DNA from: Asaia bogorensis
GTDB taxonomy: Bacteria > Pseudomonadota > Alphaproteobacteria > Acetobacterales > Acetobacteraceae
DNA: 64,000 nt
Direction: 5' to 3'
NCBI RefSeq assembly: GCF_900465345.1
Contig: NZ_UEGO01000010.1
Coordinates: forward strand, 124,001 to 188,000
Part shown: in pieces, positions 1 to 7,896 of the stretch
Layout of the letters: every line of letters starts with the position of its first letter
How positions within the stretch are numbered: position 1 is the first letter of the stretch
Position numbers and translations under genes: made by a program
Notes under the pieces: model-generated
What the model saw: the letters and a program-made list of their open reading frames with translations, nothing else
The model's database searches: none
Told to the model about the DNA's origin: nothing

Positions 1-636
1 GGTGCCCGCTCCCACATGCAGGGTGAGGGTGTGGCGCTTTACGCCGCGCGCATCGAGGGCGGCCAGAACCTCGGGCGTGAAATGCAGCCCCGCCGTGGGT
101 GCCGCAACGGCGCCCTTGTAGCGCTCGAAAATCGTGGCGTAGTCGCTATCATCCTGCGCCGTCGGGCCGGTGGGGCGGTCGATATAAGGCGGCAGGGCAA
201 GAACGCCAGCGCGTTTGAGGAAGTCGTCAAAGGCCTCGCCCTCGGCGGAGAAGCGCATGGAGATTGCCCCATCGCCTTCATTCTCGACCACTTCAGCGGT
301 TACGGAATCCGTGCCGAAATGCAGTGTGTCGCCCGGCTTCAGCTTGCGGGCGTTTTTCGCCAGCGCATGCCAGCTGCCATCGCTCAGGATACGATCGAGC
401 GTGATCCCGATTTTGGCTTCACCGCGTCGTGCCGCGAGCTGAGCACGGATGACCGCCGTATCATTGGCAATCAGCAGATCGCCGGGTTCGAGCAGGCTGG
501 GCAGATCGCTGATACGCGTCTCGGCCAAAGGCTGACCGGCAGCAACACGCAACAGGCGGGCGCTGTCACGCGGGCGGGCGGGTTCCAGAGCGATATTCTC
601 GCGCGGAAGATCGAAATCGAAATCGGATATCTGCAT
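1..636 (-). CDS. queA: tRNA preQ1(34) S-adenosylmethionine ribosyltransferase-isomerase (partial)
   Basis: QueA transfers and isomerises the ribosyl group of S-adenosylmethionine onto preQ1 at tRNA position 34, giving epoxyqueuosine. The visible reading frame starts at ATG 636 with MQISDFDFDLPRENIALEPA and runs 212 codons without a stop to the window edge. It carries the family signatures LLIANDTAVIRAQL (near residue 60) and GAVAAPTAGLHFT (near residue 180). The family is about 340-350 residues, so the C-terminal third lies outside. It is separated from the LysR gene by about 80 bp on the same strand. Identity is firm; the truncation is only the window boundary. Confidence 0.93.
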   Translation of the reverse strand, partial: MQISDFDFDLPRENIALEPARPRDSARLLRVAAGQPLAETRISDLPSLLEPGDLLIANDTAVIRAQLAARRGEAKIGITLDRILSDGSWHALAKNARKLKPGDTLHFGTDSVTAEVVENEGDGAISMRFSAEGEAFDDFLKRAGVLALPPYIDRPTGPTAQDDSDYATIFERYKGAVAAPTAGLHFTPEVLAALDARGVKRHTLTLHVGAGT

Positions 637-716
637 GGGCGGCTTCGTTTAGGCCAGATCCGGCCTGAAATGCCAGTGCAAATAATCCTTTCCTCTCCCC
701 GCCGTCGCGTGCGTCG

Positions 717-1730
717 TCAGGGAAGAACCGGCTGCGTGGAGCGGCAGGCCCCGCTCGTGATTTGCGGTTGAAGCTGCTCCTCGGAGCGTGTGTGACCGCT
801 TCGGGGCAAGCCGGTACTCTCAGCCTCAGCCTGATGGCCCGGACAGAGCTTGAGGTGATCGATCAGCCAGCGCCCCGCCGGGCCGGGCGGCTCGGCTGTT
901 GGATAGACAGCGGTCATGGGCATGGCCGATCCGCCGGGGATGAAGCCATCAATATCGAGTTCGACAAGCCTGCCGGAGTCCAGATCGGCCCTGATGCTGT
1001 GGACCGGCATGCCACCCCAGCCAAGCCCGCCAAGCAGGAAGTGATGCTTGGCGTAGAGATCGGCCAGACGCCAGGTCGAGGGTGAGAAAATGCCACGCTC
1101 GCGCCCGGCGGAAAGGGAGGTACGATCCGTCAGCACAAGCTGCACATGCCGGGCAAGTTCCTCACGTGGAATGGGACCTTCGTGACGGGCCAGGGGGTGC
1201 TCGGCCGAGGCCACCATCATGAAACGGATATCGCCCAGAACTTCCGAGGAGAGCGCGTCGGGCAGATCGGGGAGGGGGCCTGCAATGCCGATACGGGCCC
1301 GTGAATCGAGGATCGGCTCGAACACGCCCCCAAGCGCCTCGACATAAAGGCGCAGCGGCGTGTGGGGAAAGGTCTCGCGAAAGCCACGTGCCACGCGCGT
1401 CATGCGATCCATGGGAAAGAACACATCGACCACGACCGATAATTCAGGCTCGATCCCCGATGACATGCCGTAAGCGCGTGCCTTCATGTGATCCACGCCC
1501 AGTACGATGCCGCGTGCGTCCGCCAGAAGGGTCTCGCCTGCCTTGGTGAGCTGCGGGTAGCGCCCCATACGGTCAAAAAGCGCGACACCCATCTGGGATT
1601 CCAGCGTGGCGATCATCTCGCTTATGGCGGGTTGCGACCGGCGGAAGCGTCTGGCTGCGGCGGAAAAGCTGCCATCATCGGCGGCGGCAATAAAAACGCG
1701 TAGCTGATCGAGCGAGATACGGTCGAGCAT
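717..1730 (-). CDS. LysR-family transcriptional regulator
   Basis: Protein of 337 residues with an N-terminal LysR winged helix-turn-helix (about residues 5-65, DQLRVFIAAADDGSFSAAARRF) followed by a periplasmic-binding-protein-like effector domain. The C-terminus is about 40 residues longer than usual for the family and is polar and low in hydrophobics (LPRSGHTRSEEQLQ...), so it may be a disordered tail or the result of a lost stop. The gene diverges from azoR with 171 bp between them, the classical arrangement in which a LysR protein controls its divergent neighbour. The effector cannot be read from the sequence. Confidence 0.85.
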   Translation of the reverse strand: MLDRISLDQLRVFIAAADDGSFSAAARRFRRSQPAISEMIATLESQMGVALFDRMGRYPQLTKAGETLLADARGIVLGVDHMKARAYGMSSGIEPELSVVVDVFFPMDRMTRVARGFRETFPHTPLRLYVEALGGVFEPILDSRARIGIAGPLPDLPDALSSEVLGDIRFMMVASAEHPLARHEGPIPREELARHVQLVLTDRTSLSAGRERGIFSPSTWRLADLYAKHHFLLGGLGWGGMPVHSIRADLDSGRLVELDIDGFIPGGSAMPMTAVYPTAEPPGPAGRWLIDHLKLCPGHQAEAESTGLPRSGHTRSEEQLQPQITSGACRSTQPVLP

Positions 1731-1901
1731 TGCGCCTCTTCCCTGACTGATTATCCATAACCTGAAGCGATACTATCTATCGGAATATATCAAGTGTCCA
1801 GATGGATCAACATATGGGACGGTGCGCTCCTCACGGCAGCTGGTGAGGCTCGATACGGGCCGCCCGTCGACTCATCGAAGCTGTATTCAGGAGCGTAGTC
1901 C

Positions 1902-2513
1902 ATGAAGATTCTTCACATCGATTCCAGCATTCTTGGTGACAATTCGGCCAGCCGGGTCCTGACGGCCGAGACGATCTCCCATCTGAAGGCGTCGCATCCC
2001 GGCGCTGAAATCACCTATCACGATCTGGCTGCGCACCCGATTCCGGTGCTCAGCGCCGGTCATGTTGCAGCGCGATTCGGCGCTGAGGTGACCGACGAGA
2101 CGATTCAGGCCGATCTGGCGCGTGGTAATGCCCATGTGGATGAGCTGTTTGCCGCCGATGTGATCGTCATTGCTGTGCCTATGTACAATTTCACCGTCCC
2201 GGCCCAGCTCAAGAACTGGATTGATCGTGTCGTGGTGGCAGGCAAGACGTTCAGCTATGGCGAGAACGGCCCCGCCGGCCTTGTGCCGCAGGGCAAGAAA
2301 GTCGTGCTGATCTCGACGCGCGGCGGCAATTACACACCGGGCAACCCGGCTGCCGTCATGGACCATCAGGAGCCCTATATGAGCGCGGTCCTGGGCTTTC
2401 TGGGCCTGAAAGACATCACCTGGATCCGTGCCGAAGGTCTGAGCCGTGGGCCGGAAGCCCGTGAGGCCGCCTTCAAGGCCGCCCGGGCCGAGATCGCCGC
2501 CCTTTCTTTCTGA
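1902..2513 (+). CDS. azoR: FMN-dependent NADH-azoreductase
   Basis: A 203-residue flavodoxin-fold oxidoreductase of the AzoR/AcpD family, which uses FMN and NADH for two-electron reduction of quinones and azo compounds in the cytoplasm. Visible motifs are the N-terminal phosphate-binding strand-loop MKILHIDSSILGDNSASR, the FMN-contact segment VPMYNFTVPAQLKNWIDRV (about residues 95-113) and STRGGNY (about 146-152). Length matches the family (about 200). An AGGAG ribosome site sits about 10 nt before ATG 1902. It is divergent from a LysR regulator that probably controls it; a quinone- or electrophile-stress role is inferred. Confidence 0.92.
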   Translation: MKILHIDSSILGDNSASRVLTAETISHLKASHPGAEITYHDLAAHPIPVLSAGHVAARFGAEVTDETIQADLARGNAHVDELFAADVIVIAVPMYNFTVPAQLKNWIDRVVVAGKTFSYGENGPAGLVPQGKKVVLISTRGGNYTPGNPAAVMDHQEPYMSAVLGFLGLKDITWIRAEGLSRGPEAREAAFKAARAEIAALSF

Positions 2514-2544
2514 TCAGTCAACCCTCACGCAAGGATCATCGGTT

Positions 2545-3162
2545 GTGAACAAGTCTTTCCTCGCCGGTCTCACGCTCGTCACCTCTCTGGCGGCATTGCC
2601 GCAGGCTCATGCCCAAAAGGGCGGGACCCCCGACCCCAAGGCCGTGCAGGCCGGCACCTATGCGGTCGAGCCTTATCACACGCAAGTCGGCTTTACGCTC
2701 CTGCATATGGGGTTCACCAATTTCTCGGGGTTCTTCTCGCAGGCATCGGGGTCGCTCACGCTCGACCCGGCTCATATCGATGCCGCGAAGCTCGATGTGA
2801 CCCTGCCGATCGCCTCGGTCCAGACCACGGTGGCCAAGCTGGATGGTGAACTCAAGGGCACAGACTGGTTCGATGCCGACAAGTTCCCGACGGCGCATTT
2901 CGTTTCGACGCATATTGTACGCAATGGCGCAGGCATGGCGAGCATCAGCGGTGATCTCACCCTGCATGGCGTCACGCGTCCTGTCACCTTCAAGGCGAAG
3001 CTGATCGGCAGTGGCGTCAACCCGCTCGACAAGAAGGAGACGGTCGGGTTTGAAGGCAATGCGACAATCTCTCGTAGCGCCTTCGGTGTGTCGCGCTACG
3101 TCCCGCTGGTGGGCGATGCCGTAACCCTGCACATCGCTGCGGCTTTCGAGCGCCAGTCCTGA
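2545..3162 (+). CDS. YceI-family periplasmic lipid-binding protein (first copy)
   Basis: A 205-residue secreted protein with a Sec signal peptide (MNKSFLAGLTLVTSLAALPQAHAQ) and a YceI beta-barrel lipocalin-like domain covering the rest. Family landmarks include YAVEPYHTQVGFTLLHMGFT, the DWFDADKFPTAHFVS block and the GDLTLHGVTRPVTF block. GTG 2545 was chosen because an AAGGA site precedes it by about 10 nt and the signal peptide begins there; a longer frame from 2446 would overlap azoR. YceI proteins bind polyisoprenoids or quinone-like lipids. It opens a YceI / cytochrome b561 / YceI module. Confidence 0.88.
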   Translation: MNKSFLAGLTLVTSLAALPQAHAQKGGTPDPKAVQAGTYAVEPYHTQVGFTLLHMGFTNFSGFFSQASGSLTLDPAHIDAAKLDVTLPIASVQTTVAKLDGELKGTDWFDADKFPTAHFVSTHIVRNGAGMASISGDLTLHGVTRPVTFKAKLIGSGVNPLDKKETVGFEGNATISRSAFGVSRYVPLVGDAVTLHIAAAFERQS

Positions 3163-3223
3163 GCGGGGCATAACGCCCCTCGGTCAGGCCCGATGCCCAT
3201 GCCGGATAACGTGCCTGACGAGA

Positions 3224-3240
3224 GCCCGGGATATCCGGGC
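3224..3240. terminator. Hairpin between first yceI and cytochrome b561 gene
   Basis: Inverted repeat GCCCGG-GATAT-CCGGGC (6-bp arms, 5-nt loop). A second short hairpin, GGGGC-ATAAC-GCCCC, lies just after the yceI stop at about 3165-3179. Neither has a T-run, so they may partly attenuate or stabilise rather than terminate. Confidence 0.3.
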
Positions 3241-3319
3241 CCTTTGGAGTGGATCGGTGCCGCTCCCCGATCGGACGGCATGACGCCGGCATGGGTCAGG
3301 TCAGTTGGGTAAGAAGAAG

Positions 3320-3946
3320 ATGACTCGTCGCGACGCATCGCAGAGCACAAGCCGCCCCGCAGACGGGGCGGGGCCTAGGCGGCGCTATGACCCGGTTGCC
3401 GTAACGCTTCACTGGGTTATGGCTCTTGGTATCCTCACGCTGATCGGCATCGGGCTTGTCATGGTCCATGGCACGCTTGGCCCATCCCGACTATTTGCCC
3501 TGTATCAGCTGCACAAATCGATTGGCATCACGATCCTGATCGCCGCCTGTCTGCGCTTGATGTGGCGGTTCGTTCGTCCGCCACCGCCTCTGCCCCCTGA
3601 CATGGCGCCGGGCGAGAGGCGTCTCGCAGGGCTGGCCCATCTTGCCCTGTATGCCGAGATGATCGGGCTGCCGCTTACGGGCTGGGCCGTTGTATCGAGT
3701 TCGGTGTTTGCCATCCCGACCGTATTGTTTGGCGTCATCCCCTGGCCGGATCTGCCATGGCTTTCGTCATTGCCTGACAAGAAGCCGGTCGAGGCTGTTT
3801 TCTCGGCGATCCATGCCTATGGGGCCTATCTGCTGATGGCGCTCATTGTGCTGCACGGGTTTGCGGCCCTGCGCCACCATTTCGTGCTGCATGATGAGGT
3901 GCTTGCCCGCATGCTGCCGAATTTTCTGCGGAGATCCCGTCGATGA
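3320..3946 (+). CDS. Cytochrome b561-family di-haem membrane protein
   Basis: A 208-residue inner-membrane protein with four predicted hydrophobic helices and the bacterial cytochrome b561 pattern: YDPVAVTLHWVMALGI (first haem-ligand His), ALYQLHKSIGITIL (second), a conserved HLALYAEMIGLPLTGW segment and IHAYGAYLLMALIVLHGFAALRHHF (last ligands). It should oxidise membrane quinol and pass electrons in the envelope. ATG 3320 is preferred to TTG 3305 five codons upstream. Its stop overlaps the start of the next yceI by 4 bp (ATGA), so the two are translationally coupled. This matches the yceJ-yceI pairing known from E. coli. Confidence 0.9.
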   Translation: MTRRDASQSTSRPADGAGPRRRYDPVAVTLHWVMALGILTLIGIGLVMVHGTLGPSRLFALYQLHKSIGITILIAACLRLMWRFVRPPPPLPPDMAPGERRLAGLAHLALYAEMIGLPLTGWAVVSSSVFAIPTVLFGVIPWPDLPWLSSLPDKKPVEAVFSAIHAYGAYLLMALIVLHGFAALRHHFVLHDEVLARMLPNFLRRSRR

Positions 3947-4569
3947 ATTTTCAGTTTCGCGCCTTGCCTGTGCGGCAGATGATTGCCCTGTTTTCAGTTC
4001 TTGTGCCCATGGCAGGAGCGACCCTCGCCCGTGCGCAGAATGTCACCGGACCCTCTACGAAGGGGCTGTCCACAAGCTGGGTGGTAGACAAGGCACATAG
4101 CCGGTTCGGTTTTACCGGAACCCAGACCGGGACGCCGTTTGAGGGAAGCTTCGCGCAGTATGAGCCCCAGATCGCGCTCGACCCTGCCCACCCTGAGACA
4201 GGGCGGATCGACATGACAATCGATCTGGCCAGCGCACAAACCGGCGACAGGCAACGTGACACGGCCCTGCCCGGATCGGACTGGTTCGACACCGCGACGT
4301 TCCCCAAAGCCCATTTTGTGTCGAACGCAATCCGCCGTGTTCAGGGCGATCAGTATCAGGCCAGCGGCACACTCACCCTGCGCGGTGTCACGCAACCCGT
4401 GACGCTGGACTTCACCCTGGATGTCACAGGGGAGACCGCTCATGCGAAAGGCCATGCCGATCTGCTGCGCAGCCGCTTCGGCGTGGGGCAGGGGCCGTGG
4501 TCAACAGGGCAGTGGGTGGCGCTCGAGGTGTCGGTGGTTTTCGATCTGGCAGCGCATCGCGCGGGCTGA
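3943..4569 (+). CDS. YceI-family periplasmic protein (second copy)
   Basis: A 208-residue protein with a long signal peptide (cleavage expected after ...AGATLARAQ) and a YceI domain showing WVVDKAHSRFGFTGTQTG, DWFDTATFPKAHFVS and GTLTLRGVTQPVTLDF, all counterparts of blocks in the first yceI copy. The two copies are paralogues but far from identical. It is translationally coupled to the cytochrome b561 gene through ATGA. The pair suggests an electron-transfer or quinone-handling function, with the YceI barrel holding an isoprenoid ligand. Confidence 0.9.
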   Translation: MNFQFRALPVRQMIALFSVLVPMAGATLARAQNVTGPSTKGLSTSWVVDKAHSRFGFTGTQTGTPFEGSFAQYEPQIALDPAHPETGRIDMTIDLASAQTGDRQRDTALPGSDWFDTATFPKAHFVSNAIRRVQGDQYQASGTLTLRGVTQPVTLDFTLDVTGETAHAKGHADLLRSRFGVGQGPWSTGQWVALEVSVVFDLAAHRAG

Positions 4570-4645
4570 GGTCGCGGTACCTCTAAACGGGTTGCTGCTG
4601 CCTGCGTCAGACGCGATGTCCTTCCCGCTAGGTCAGCGTGGAAAA

Positions 4646-4667
4646 CCACCCCCGTATCGGGGGGTGG
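4646..4667 (+). terminator. GC-rich hairpin after the yceI module
   Basis: CCACCCCCG-TAT-CGGGGGGTGG, a nine-pair stem with one bulged G, 76 nt after the second yceI stop. There is no clear T-run, so termination strength is uncertain. Confidence 0.45.
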
Positions 4668-4720
4668 AGTGATGGCTGTTTTCCGCTAGATTGGGGGAAC
4701 GTTTCTTACGGAGGTAAACC

Positions 4721-4945
4721 ATGTCCTATGCTGCTCTCGATGCCGCGCGTGTCGCCAAGGCGTCCAAATCCGCCCTCACTGCGCTGGGTCAGGTGAAGGA
4801 ACAGTCCGAAACCCATGTCCGCAAGACGATCATGGTCGAGCGTATCGAAGCGCTGGCCAGCGCCGCTGCCGAGACCAGCCTGCCGGGTGGTGGGCTCGTG
4901 ACCCTTACCTCGGAAGAGTTCTGGCTGATCAGCAAGAACTGGTAA
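4721..4945 (+). CDS. Small conserved-looking hypothetical protein
   Basis: A 74-residue cytoplasmic protein (MSYAALDAARVAKASKSALT...) with no signal peptide or membrane segment. It is preceded by a strong GGAGG site 8 nt before ATG 4721, and codon use is like its neighbours, so it is very likely real. The first half is Ala/Lys-rich and probably helical; the end reads TSEEFWLISKNW. I do not recognise the family. It is monocistronic, flanked by a terminator hairpin upstream and a convergent VOC gene downstream. Confidence 0.7.
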   Translation: MSYAALDAARVAKASKSALTALGQVKEQSETHVRKTIMVERIEALASAAAETSLPGGGLVTLTSEEFWLISKNW

Positions 4946-5026
4946 GGCACTATCTACATGTCAGGGCATGGCCGATGATGGCCAGTGTCCTGACGTGCAG
5001 TCATGACCTGGCAAAAGGGTGAGGTC

Positions 5027-5419
5027 TCACCCTTGATAGGAAGCAATTTCGATCAGGTTCCTGTCAGGATCATGAATATAGACAGACGTAATGGGCCCAA
5101 GGGCGCCGATACGGGTAACAGGTCCCTCAATGACCGCCACACCGCATTTATCCAGATGACGGATGATGTTTTCCGAGTCGATGGCGGTGGTGAAGCACAG
5201 ATCGCTGACACCCGGGGCAGCGGATTCCGCTGTCGTCCAGCCCTCTGAATCGATAGGGCGCAGGTTGATCTTCTGGCCACCGAAGCTCAGGGAGACACGG
5301 TTGTTGCGACCGTATTCCTCGATTTCCATCCCGAGCACACGCTGATACCAGTTGGCGGAGAGTGCACGGTCACGAACCGTAAGAACGATATGGTCTAGAC
5401 GATCAACAGTGAAGCGCAT
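5027..5419 (-). CDS. VOC-superfamily (glyoxalase/dioxygenase-fold) protein
   Basis: A single-module 130-residue vicinal-oxygen-chelate protein: MRFTVDRLDHIVLTVRDRALSANWYQRVLGM is the typical first beta-alpha-beta unit with its metal-ligand His, and YIHDPDRNLIEIASY supplies the final Glu ligand. The overall form resembles the short 'virulence protein'/glyoxalase-like VOC proteins that work as dimers. The substrate cannot be assigned. It lies 33 bp after the AbrB-family gene on the same strand and may be co-transcribed with it. Confidence 0.82.
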   Translation of the reverse strand: MRFTVDRLDHIVLTVRDRALSANWYQRVLGMEIEEYGRNNRVSLSFGGQKINLRPIDSEGWTTAESAAPGVSDLCFTTAIDSENIIRHLDKCGVAVIEGPVTRIGALGPITSVYIHDPDRNLIEIASYQG

Positions 5420-5452
5420 GAAGGATCGAACCTCGGCTGGCGGGGGCGTATA

Positions 5453-6592
5453 TCAAGCACTATCAGTGTTCCGGGCCGTCTGACTAGAGACAGCATCGGG
5501 CTCGGGGGGCAGAAACCGGGCCAGTGTTGTCGCAATGCGCGGCGCAATCACCAGCAGAGACAGAAAGCGCGCCACCTGCATGGCCATGACAAAGGGCATG
5601 TTGATGGGTGTCGAGGCTGCGATAATGGCAATCGAGTCAGCACCGCCGGGGCTCGTCGCCAGATAGGCGCTCAGCACATCCACATGGGCAATATGGGCAA
5701 GGGGCCAGGACAGCAGGGCGCAACCGCCAATCAGGATGAGCGTCGAAAGCGTGACGGCGGGCAGGGTGCGCCAGACATGGTGCATGACATCGCGGGTGAA
5801 GCGTCGCCCGACCATCCAGCCAATCACCATATAGCTCGGGACGAGCAGGAAATGGGGCAGGGCGTAATGCACGCCAAAACCAGCCTGAAGGACGACTCCG
5901 CCCGCCATGCTCAGCAGCAAAGGCGCGGCACCATGACGCACGAAACGCGCCAGCAGAACCGCGCAGGCAATGACGGCAAGGCAGGGCCACAGCGTTGCGG
6001 CTTCATGGCCGATCAGGTGAAGGGCTGTTTCCGGTATCCCGACCTGACTGGTCAGGCTGGCGTGAGAGGTGCTGGCATCATGCGGCACAGGGCGGTGTGC
6101 ACTGGTGATATGGGCAATGATCGATGTGGTGAGCGTTACCAGCAACACGCGCAGATACACCATGAAGGCCACAAGCCTCTGATCCGCGCCATAGGCCTCG
6201 CACAGTAGCAGAATGGCCGTGGCAGCCCCCGGAGAGGCACCCCACAGGGCCGTACTGCCGGGCATGACGCGCAATCGCGCCAGCACCCAGCCGAGGGCAA
6301 AGCTCATGACGATGACCGAGAACACCCCGCCCAGGAAGATACTCCATTGGGACAGGATCTCGCGCAGAACGCCAAGGGTCAGGCTATGCGCCATGAGCTG
6401 CCCGATGACCGCCTGAGCGACAACAGGCAGCGTGCGGTGCAGCGGTATGACACGGCCCGAAACGGCCACAGCAATGGCCGCGACCATCGCGCCGATCAGC
6501 AGGGCAGCGGGCAGGCCCAGCAGGGTGAGCCCGCCACCCAGCAAAGCGGAAAGGGCAATCAGCCCCAGCCAGAGCGACGCCCTACCTTTCAT
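5453..6592 (-). CDS. AbrB-family integral membrane protein (putative transporter)
   Basis: A 379-residue polytopic protein built of about ten hydrophobic helices in two similar halves (LPAALLIGAMVAAIAV... and LLLSMAGGVVLQAGF...), as in the AbrB / 'putative ammonia monooxygenase' family, with the conserved GASPGAATAILLL and ATSPGGADSIAIIA segments at equivalent places. The start ATG 6592 overlaps the upstream hydrolase stop by 4 bp (ATGA), supporting this start over a 13-codon-longer one and indicating coupled translation. Function is unproven in the family; co-expression with an isochorismatase-like hydrolase suggests export or uptake of a small acid or amide. Confidence 0.83.
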   Translation of the reverse strand: MKGRASLWLGLIALSALLGGGLTLLGLPAALLIGAMVAAIAVAVSGRVIPLHRTLPVVAQAVIGQLMAHSLTLGVLREILSQWSIFLGGVFSVIVMSFALGWVLARLRVMPGSTALWGASPGAATAILLLCEAYGADQRLVAFMVYLRVLLVTLTTSIIAHITSAHRPVPHDASTSHASLTSQVGIPETALHLIGHEAATLWPCLAVIACAVLLARFVRHGAAPLLLSMAGGVVLQAGFGVHYALPHFLLVPSYMVIGWMVGRRFTRDVMHHVWRTLPAVTLSTLILIGGCALLSWPLAHIAHVDVLSAYLATSPGGADSIAIIAASTPINMPFVMAMQVARFLSLLVIAPRIATTLARFLPPEPDAVSSQTARNTDSA

Positions 6593-7155
6593 GCGTCGAA
6601 CGCGATCTCGTCGCTGCGTGTGACACGGCACAGACGCGGAAAGACATGGGTTACCGCCATGTTGTGCAGATCGGCATTGAGCGAGGTGCAGGCATCCTCG
6701 GGCACGACCACATCATAGCCGAGTTCCCAGGCGTGACGCAGGGTCGATTCCACGCCGAAATTCGTGGCGATACCGGCCAGGATGATCGTCCGGATGCCCC
6801 GGCGGCGGAGTTGCAGATCAAGATTGGTACCTGTGAAGGCGCCCCATTGCTTCTTGAGTACGACAAGATCACCGGGCTGCTGGAGGTCCGGGGCAAAGTC
6901 GCTCCAGTCGGCAGGCAGGGGGCTGGAGGAGGCGAGAGGCTTGTCCACGTTATGGGGCGGCGCATCGGCAAAATCCGGGGCGAAGCCGACATGCACCAGA
7001 ATGACCGGGGCACCGGCCTGACGGGCCTGCTCCGCAAGTTTCATGTTGCGCGACAGAACCTCTTGGCCCGTATGGGGGGTGACGGGCATACTCAATATGC
7101 CTTTCTGAAGATCGATCAGCACGAGCGCCGTTGTCTTGGGATCGAGAGCAAGCAT
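6589..7155 (-). CDS. Isochorismatase-family cysteine hydrolase
   Basis: A 188-residue alpha/beta hydrolase of the isochorismatase/nicotinamidase superfamily. The catalytic triad is visible: Asp in TTALVLIDLQKGI (about residue 15), Lys in LVVLKKQWGAF and Cys or an equivalent near GIATNFGVESTLRHAWELGYDVVVPEDA. The usual Cys position reads N-F-G-V (ATNFGVEST), so the nucleophilic Cys of nicotinamidases (typically GxxTxxCV) is not apparent and a true hydrolase activity is uncertain. The start is ATG 7155. It is coupled to the AbrB-family gene and divergent from a TetR regulator across a 12-bp palindrome. Confidence 0.8.
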   Translation of the reverse strand: MLALDPKTTALVLIDLQKGILSMPVTPHTGQEVLSRNMKLAEQARQAGAPVILVHVGFAPDFADAPPHNVDKPLASSSPLPADWSDFAPDLQQPGDLVVLKKQWGAFTGTNLDLQLRRRGIRTIILAGIATNFGVESTLRHAWELGYDVVVPEDACTSLNADLHNMAVTHVFPRLCRVTRSDEIAFDA

Positions 7156-7172
7156 GGGAGAACCCTTCTCTG

Positions 7173-7790
7173 ATGGAAACGTCACCCGCCACTTATGCGA
7201 GGGAATCCTCGCATAAGTCAAACGCAATTGCGCCCAAGAGGCAGCGCGGGCGCGAGAGAGTGGCGCGTATCCTCGATGCTGCCGGGGCGGTTTTTGCCGA
7301 AAAAGGGGTCGATGGGACGACCATGACCGAGATCGCCACGCGCTCGGGCACGGCCATCGGGTCGCTCTACCGGTTCTTTCCCACCAAGGAGAGCATTGCC
7401 GCGACGCTTCTTGAGCGGTTCATCCATGACCGCCTTGCCGTGCTCGATCAGCTTTGCGAGACCGTCCGGCCCGGAGCGGGGGGAGAACTGGCCCGTGCGC
7501 TGCTAGATGTCTGGCTGGATAAGCGCGAGGAGCGCGATTACACGACGCTGCTTCTGGCGGCGCGACCCGACGCCGAGCACCATACGGCGCAGTGGCGCGC
7601 CAAGTTTCAGGGCCGCGTGGTGCGTATTCTGGAGAAGGCAGAACCCAGAGCACAAGCCAGTGCCGCTGCTCGTGGTGTCGTGCTGCTGCATCTCCTCAAA
7701 CTTGCCCCTCAACTGGTCAGGAGCGAGGCGGACAGGGATGTCAGAACGGAAATGGAAAAGCTCGTTCTGGGGCTTGTGAATGCGGCTTGA
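7173..7790 (+). CDS. TetR-family transcriptional regulator
   Basis: A 205-residue regulator with an N-terminal TetR helix-turn-helix (about residues 26-75: RERVARILDAAGAVFAEKGVD, MTEIATRSGTAIGSLYRFFPTKESI) and a variable ligand-binding C-terminal half. ATG 7173 is used; if correct, the 28-bp palindrome at 7191-7218 lies inside codons 7-16, ahead of the DNA-binding domain. A GTG at 7259 would place the palindrome in the leader instead. Its divergent partner is the isochorismatase-like hydrolase, 17 bp away start to start, so local repression is likely. Confidence 0.85.
   Translation: METSPATYARESSHKSNAIAPKRQRGRERVARILDAAGAVFAEKGVDGTTMTEIATRSGTAIGSLYRFFPTKESIAATLLERFIHDRLAVLDQLCETVRPGAGGELARALLDVWLDKREERDYTTLLLAARPDAEHHTAQWRAKFQGRVVRILEKAEPRAQASAAARGVVLLHLLKLAPQLVRSEADRDVRTEMEKLVLGLVNAA
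7191..7218. promoter_or_regulatory. Perfect 12-bp inverted repeat, probable TetR operator
   Basis: ACTTATGCGAGG, spacer GAAT, CCTCGCATAAGT: a perfect dyad of 12-bp arms. It sits 36 bp upstream of the hydrolase start on the minus strand, where that gene's promoter should be, and at the very beginning of the tetR frame. Size and symmetry match a TetR-dimer operator; binding is inferred. Confidence 0.65.
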
Positions 7791-7837
7791 GGGACAAGGC
7801 CGGTCTACCGCCGTGCTGGTCAGAACGACTGAAAGAC

Positions 7838-7864
7838 AAAAGGGCGCCGCGAGGGCGCCCTTTT
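7838..7864. terminator. Bidirectional terminator between tetR and sspB
   Basis: AAAAGGGCGCC, loop GCGAG, GGCGCCCTTTT: an 11-bp perfect stem with A-tract on one side and T-tract on the other, placed between two convergent genes and suited to terminate both. Confidence 0.85.
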
Positions 7865-7896
7865 GGGATGGTGTCGTCAGAGCGCGGTAGCCGCGT

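Noticed and set aside
16-771. 251-codon plus-strand frame
   Set aside because: It is antisense to queA, whose minus-strand translation carries clear family motifs throughout.
1741-1901. LysR binding site between lysR and azoR
   Set aside because: AT-rich TATCTATCGGAATATATC resembles a promoter/operator, but no clear T-N11-A dyad could be fixed.
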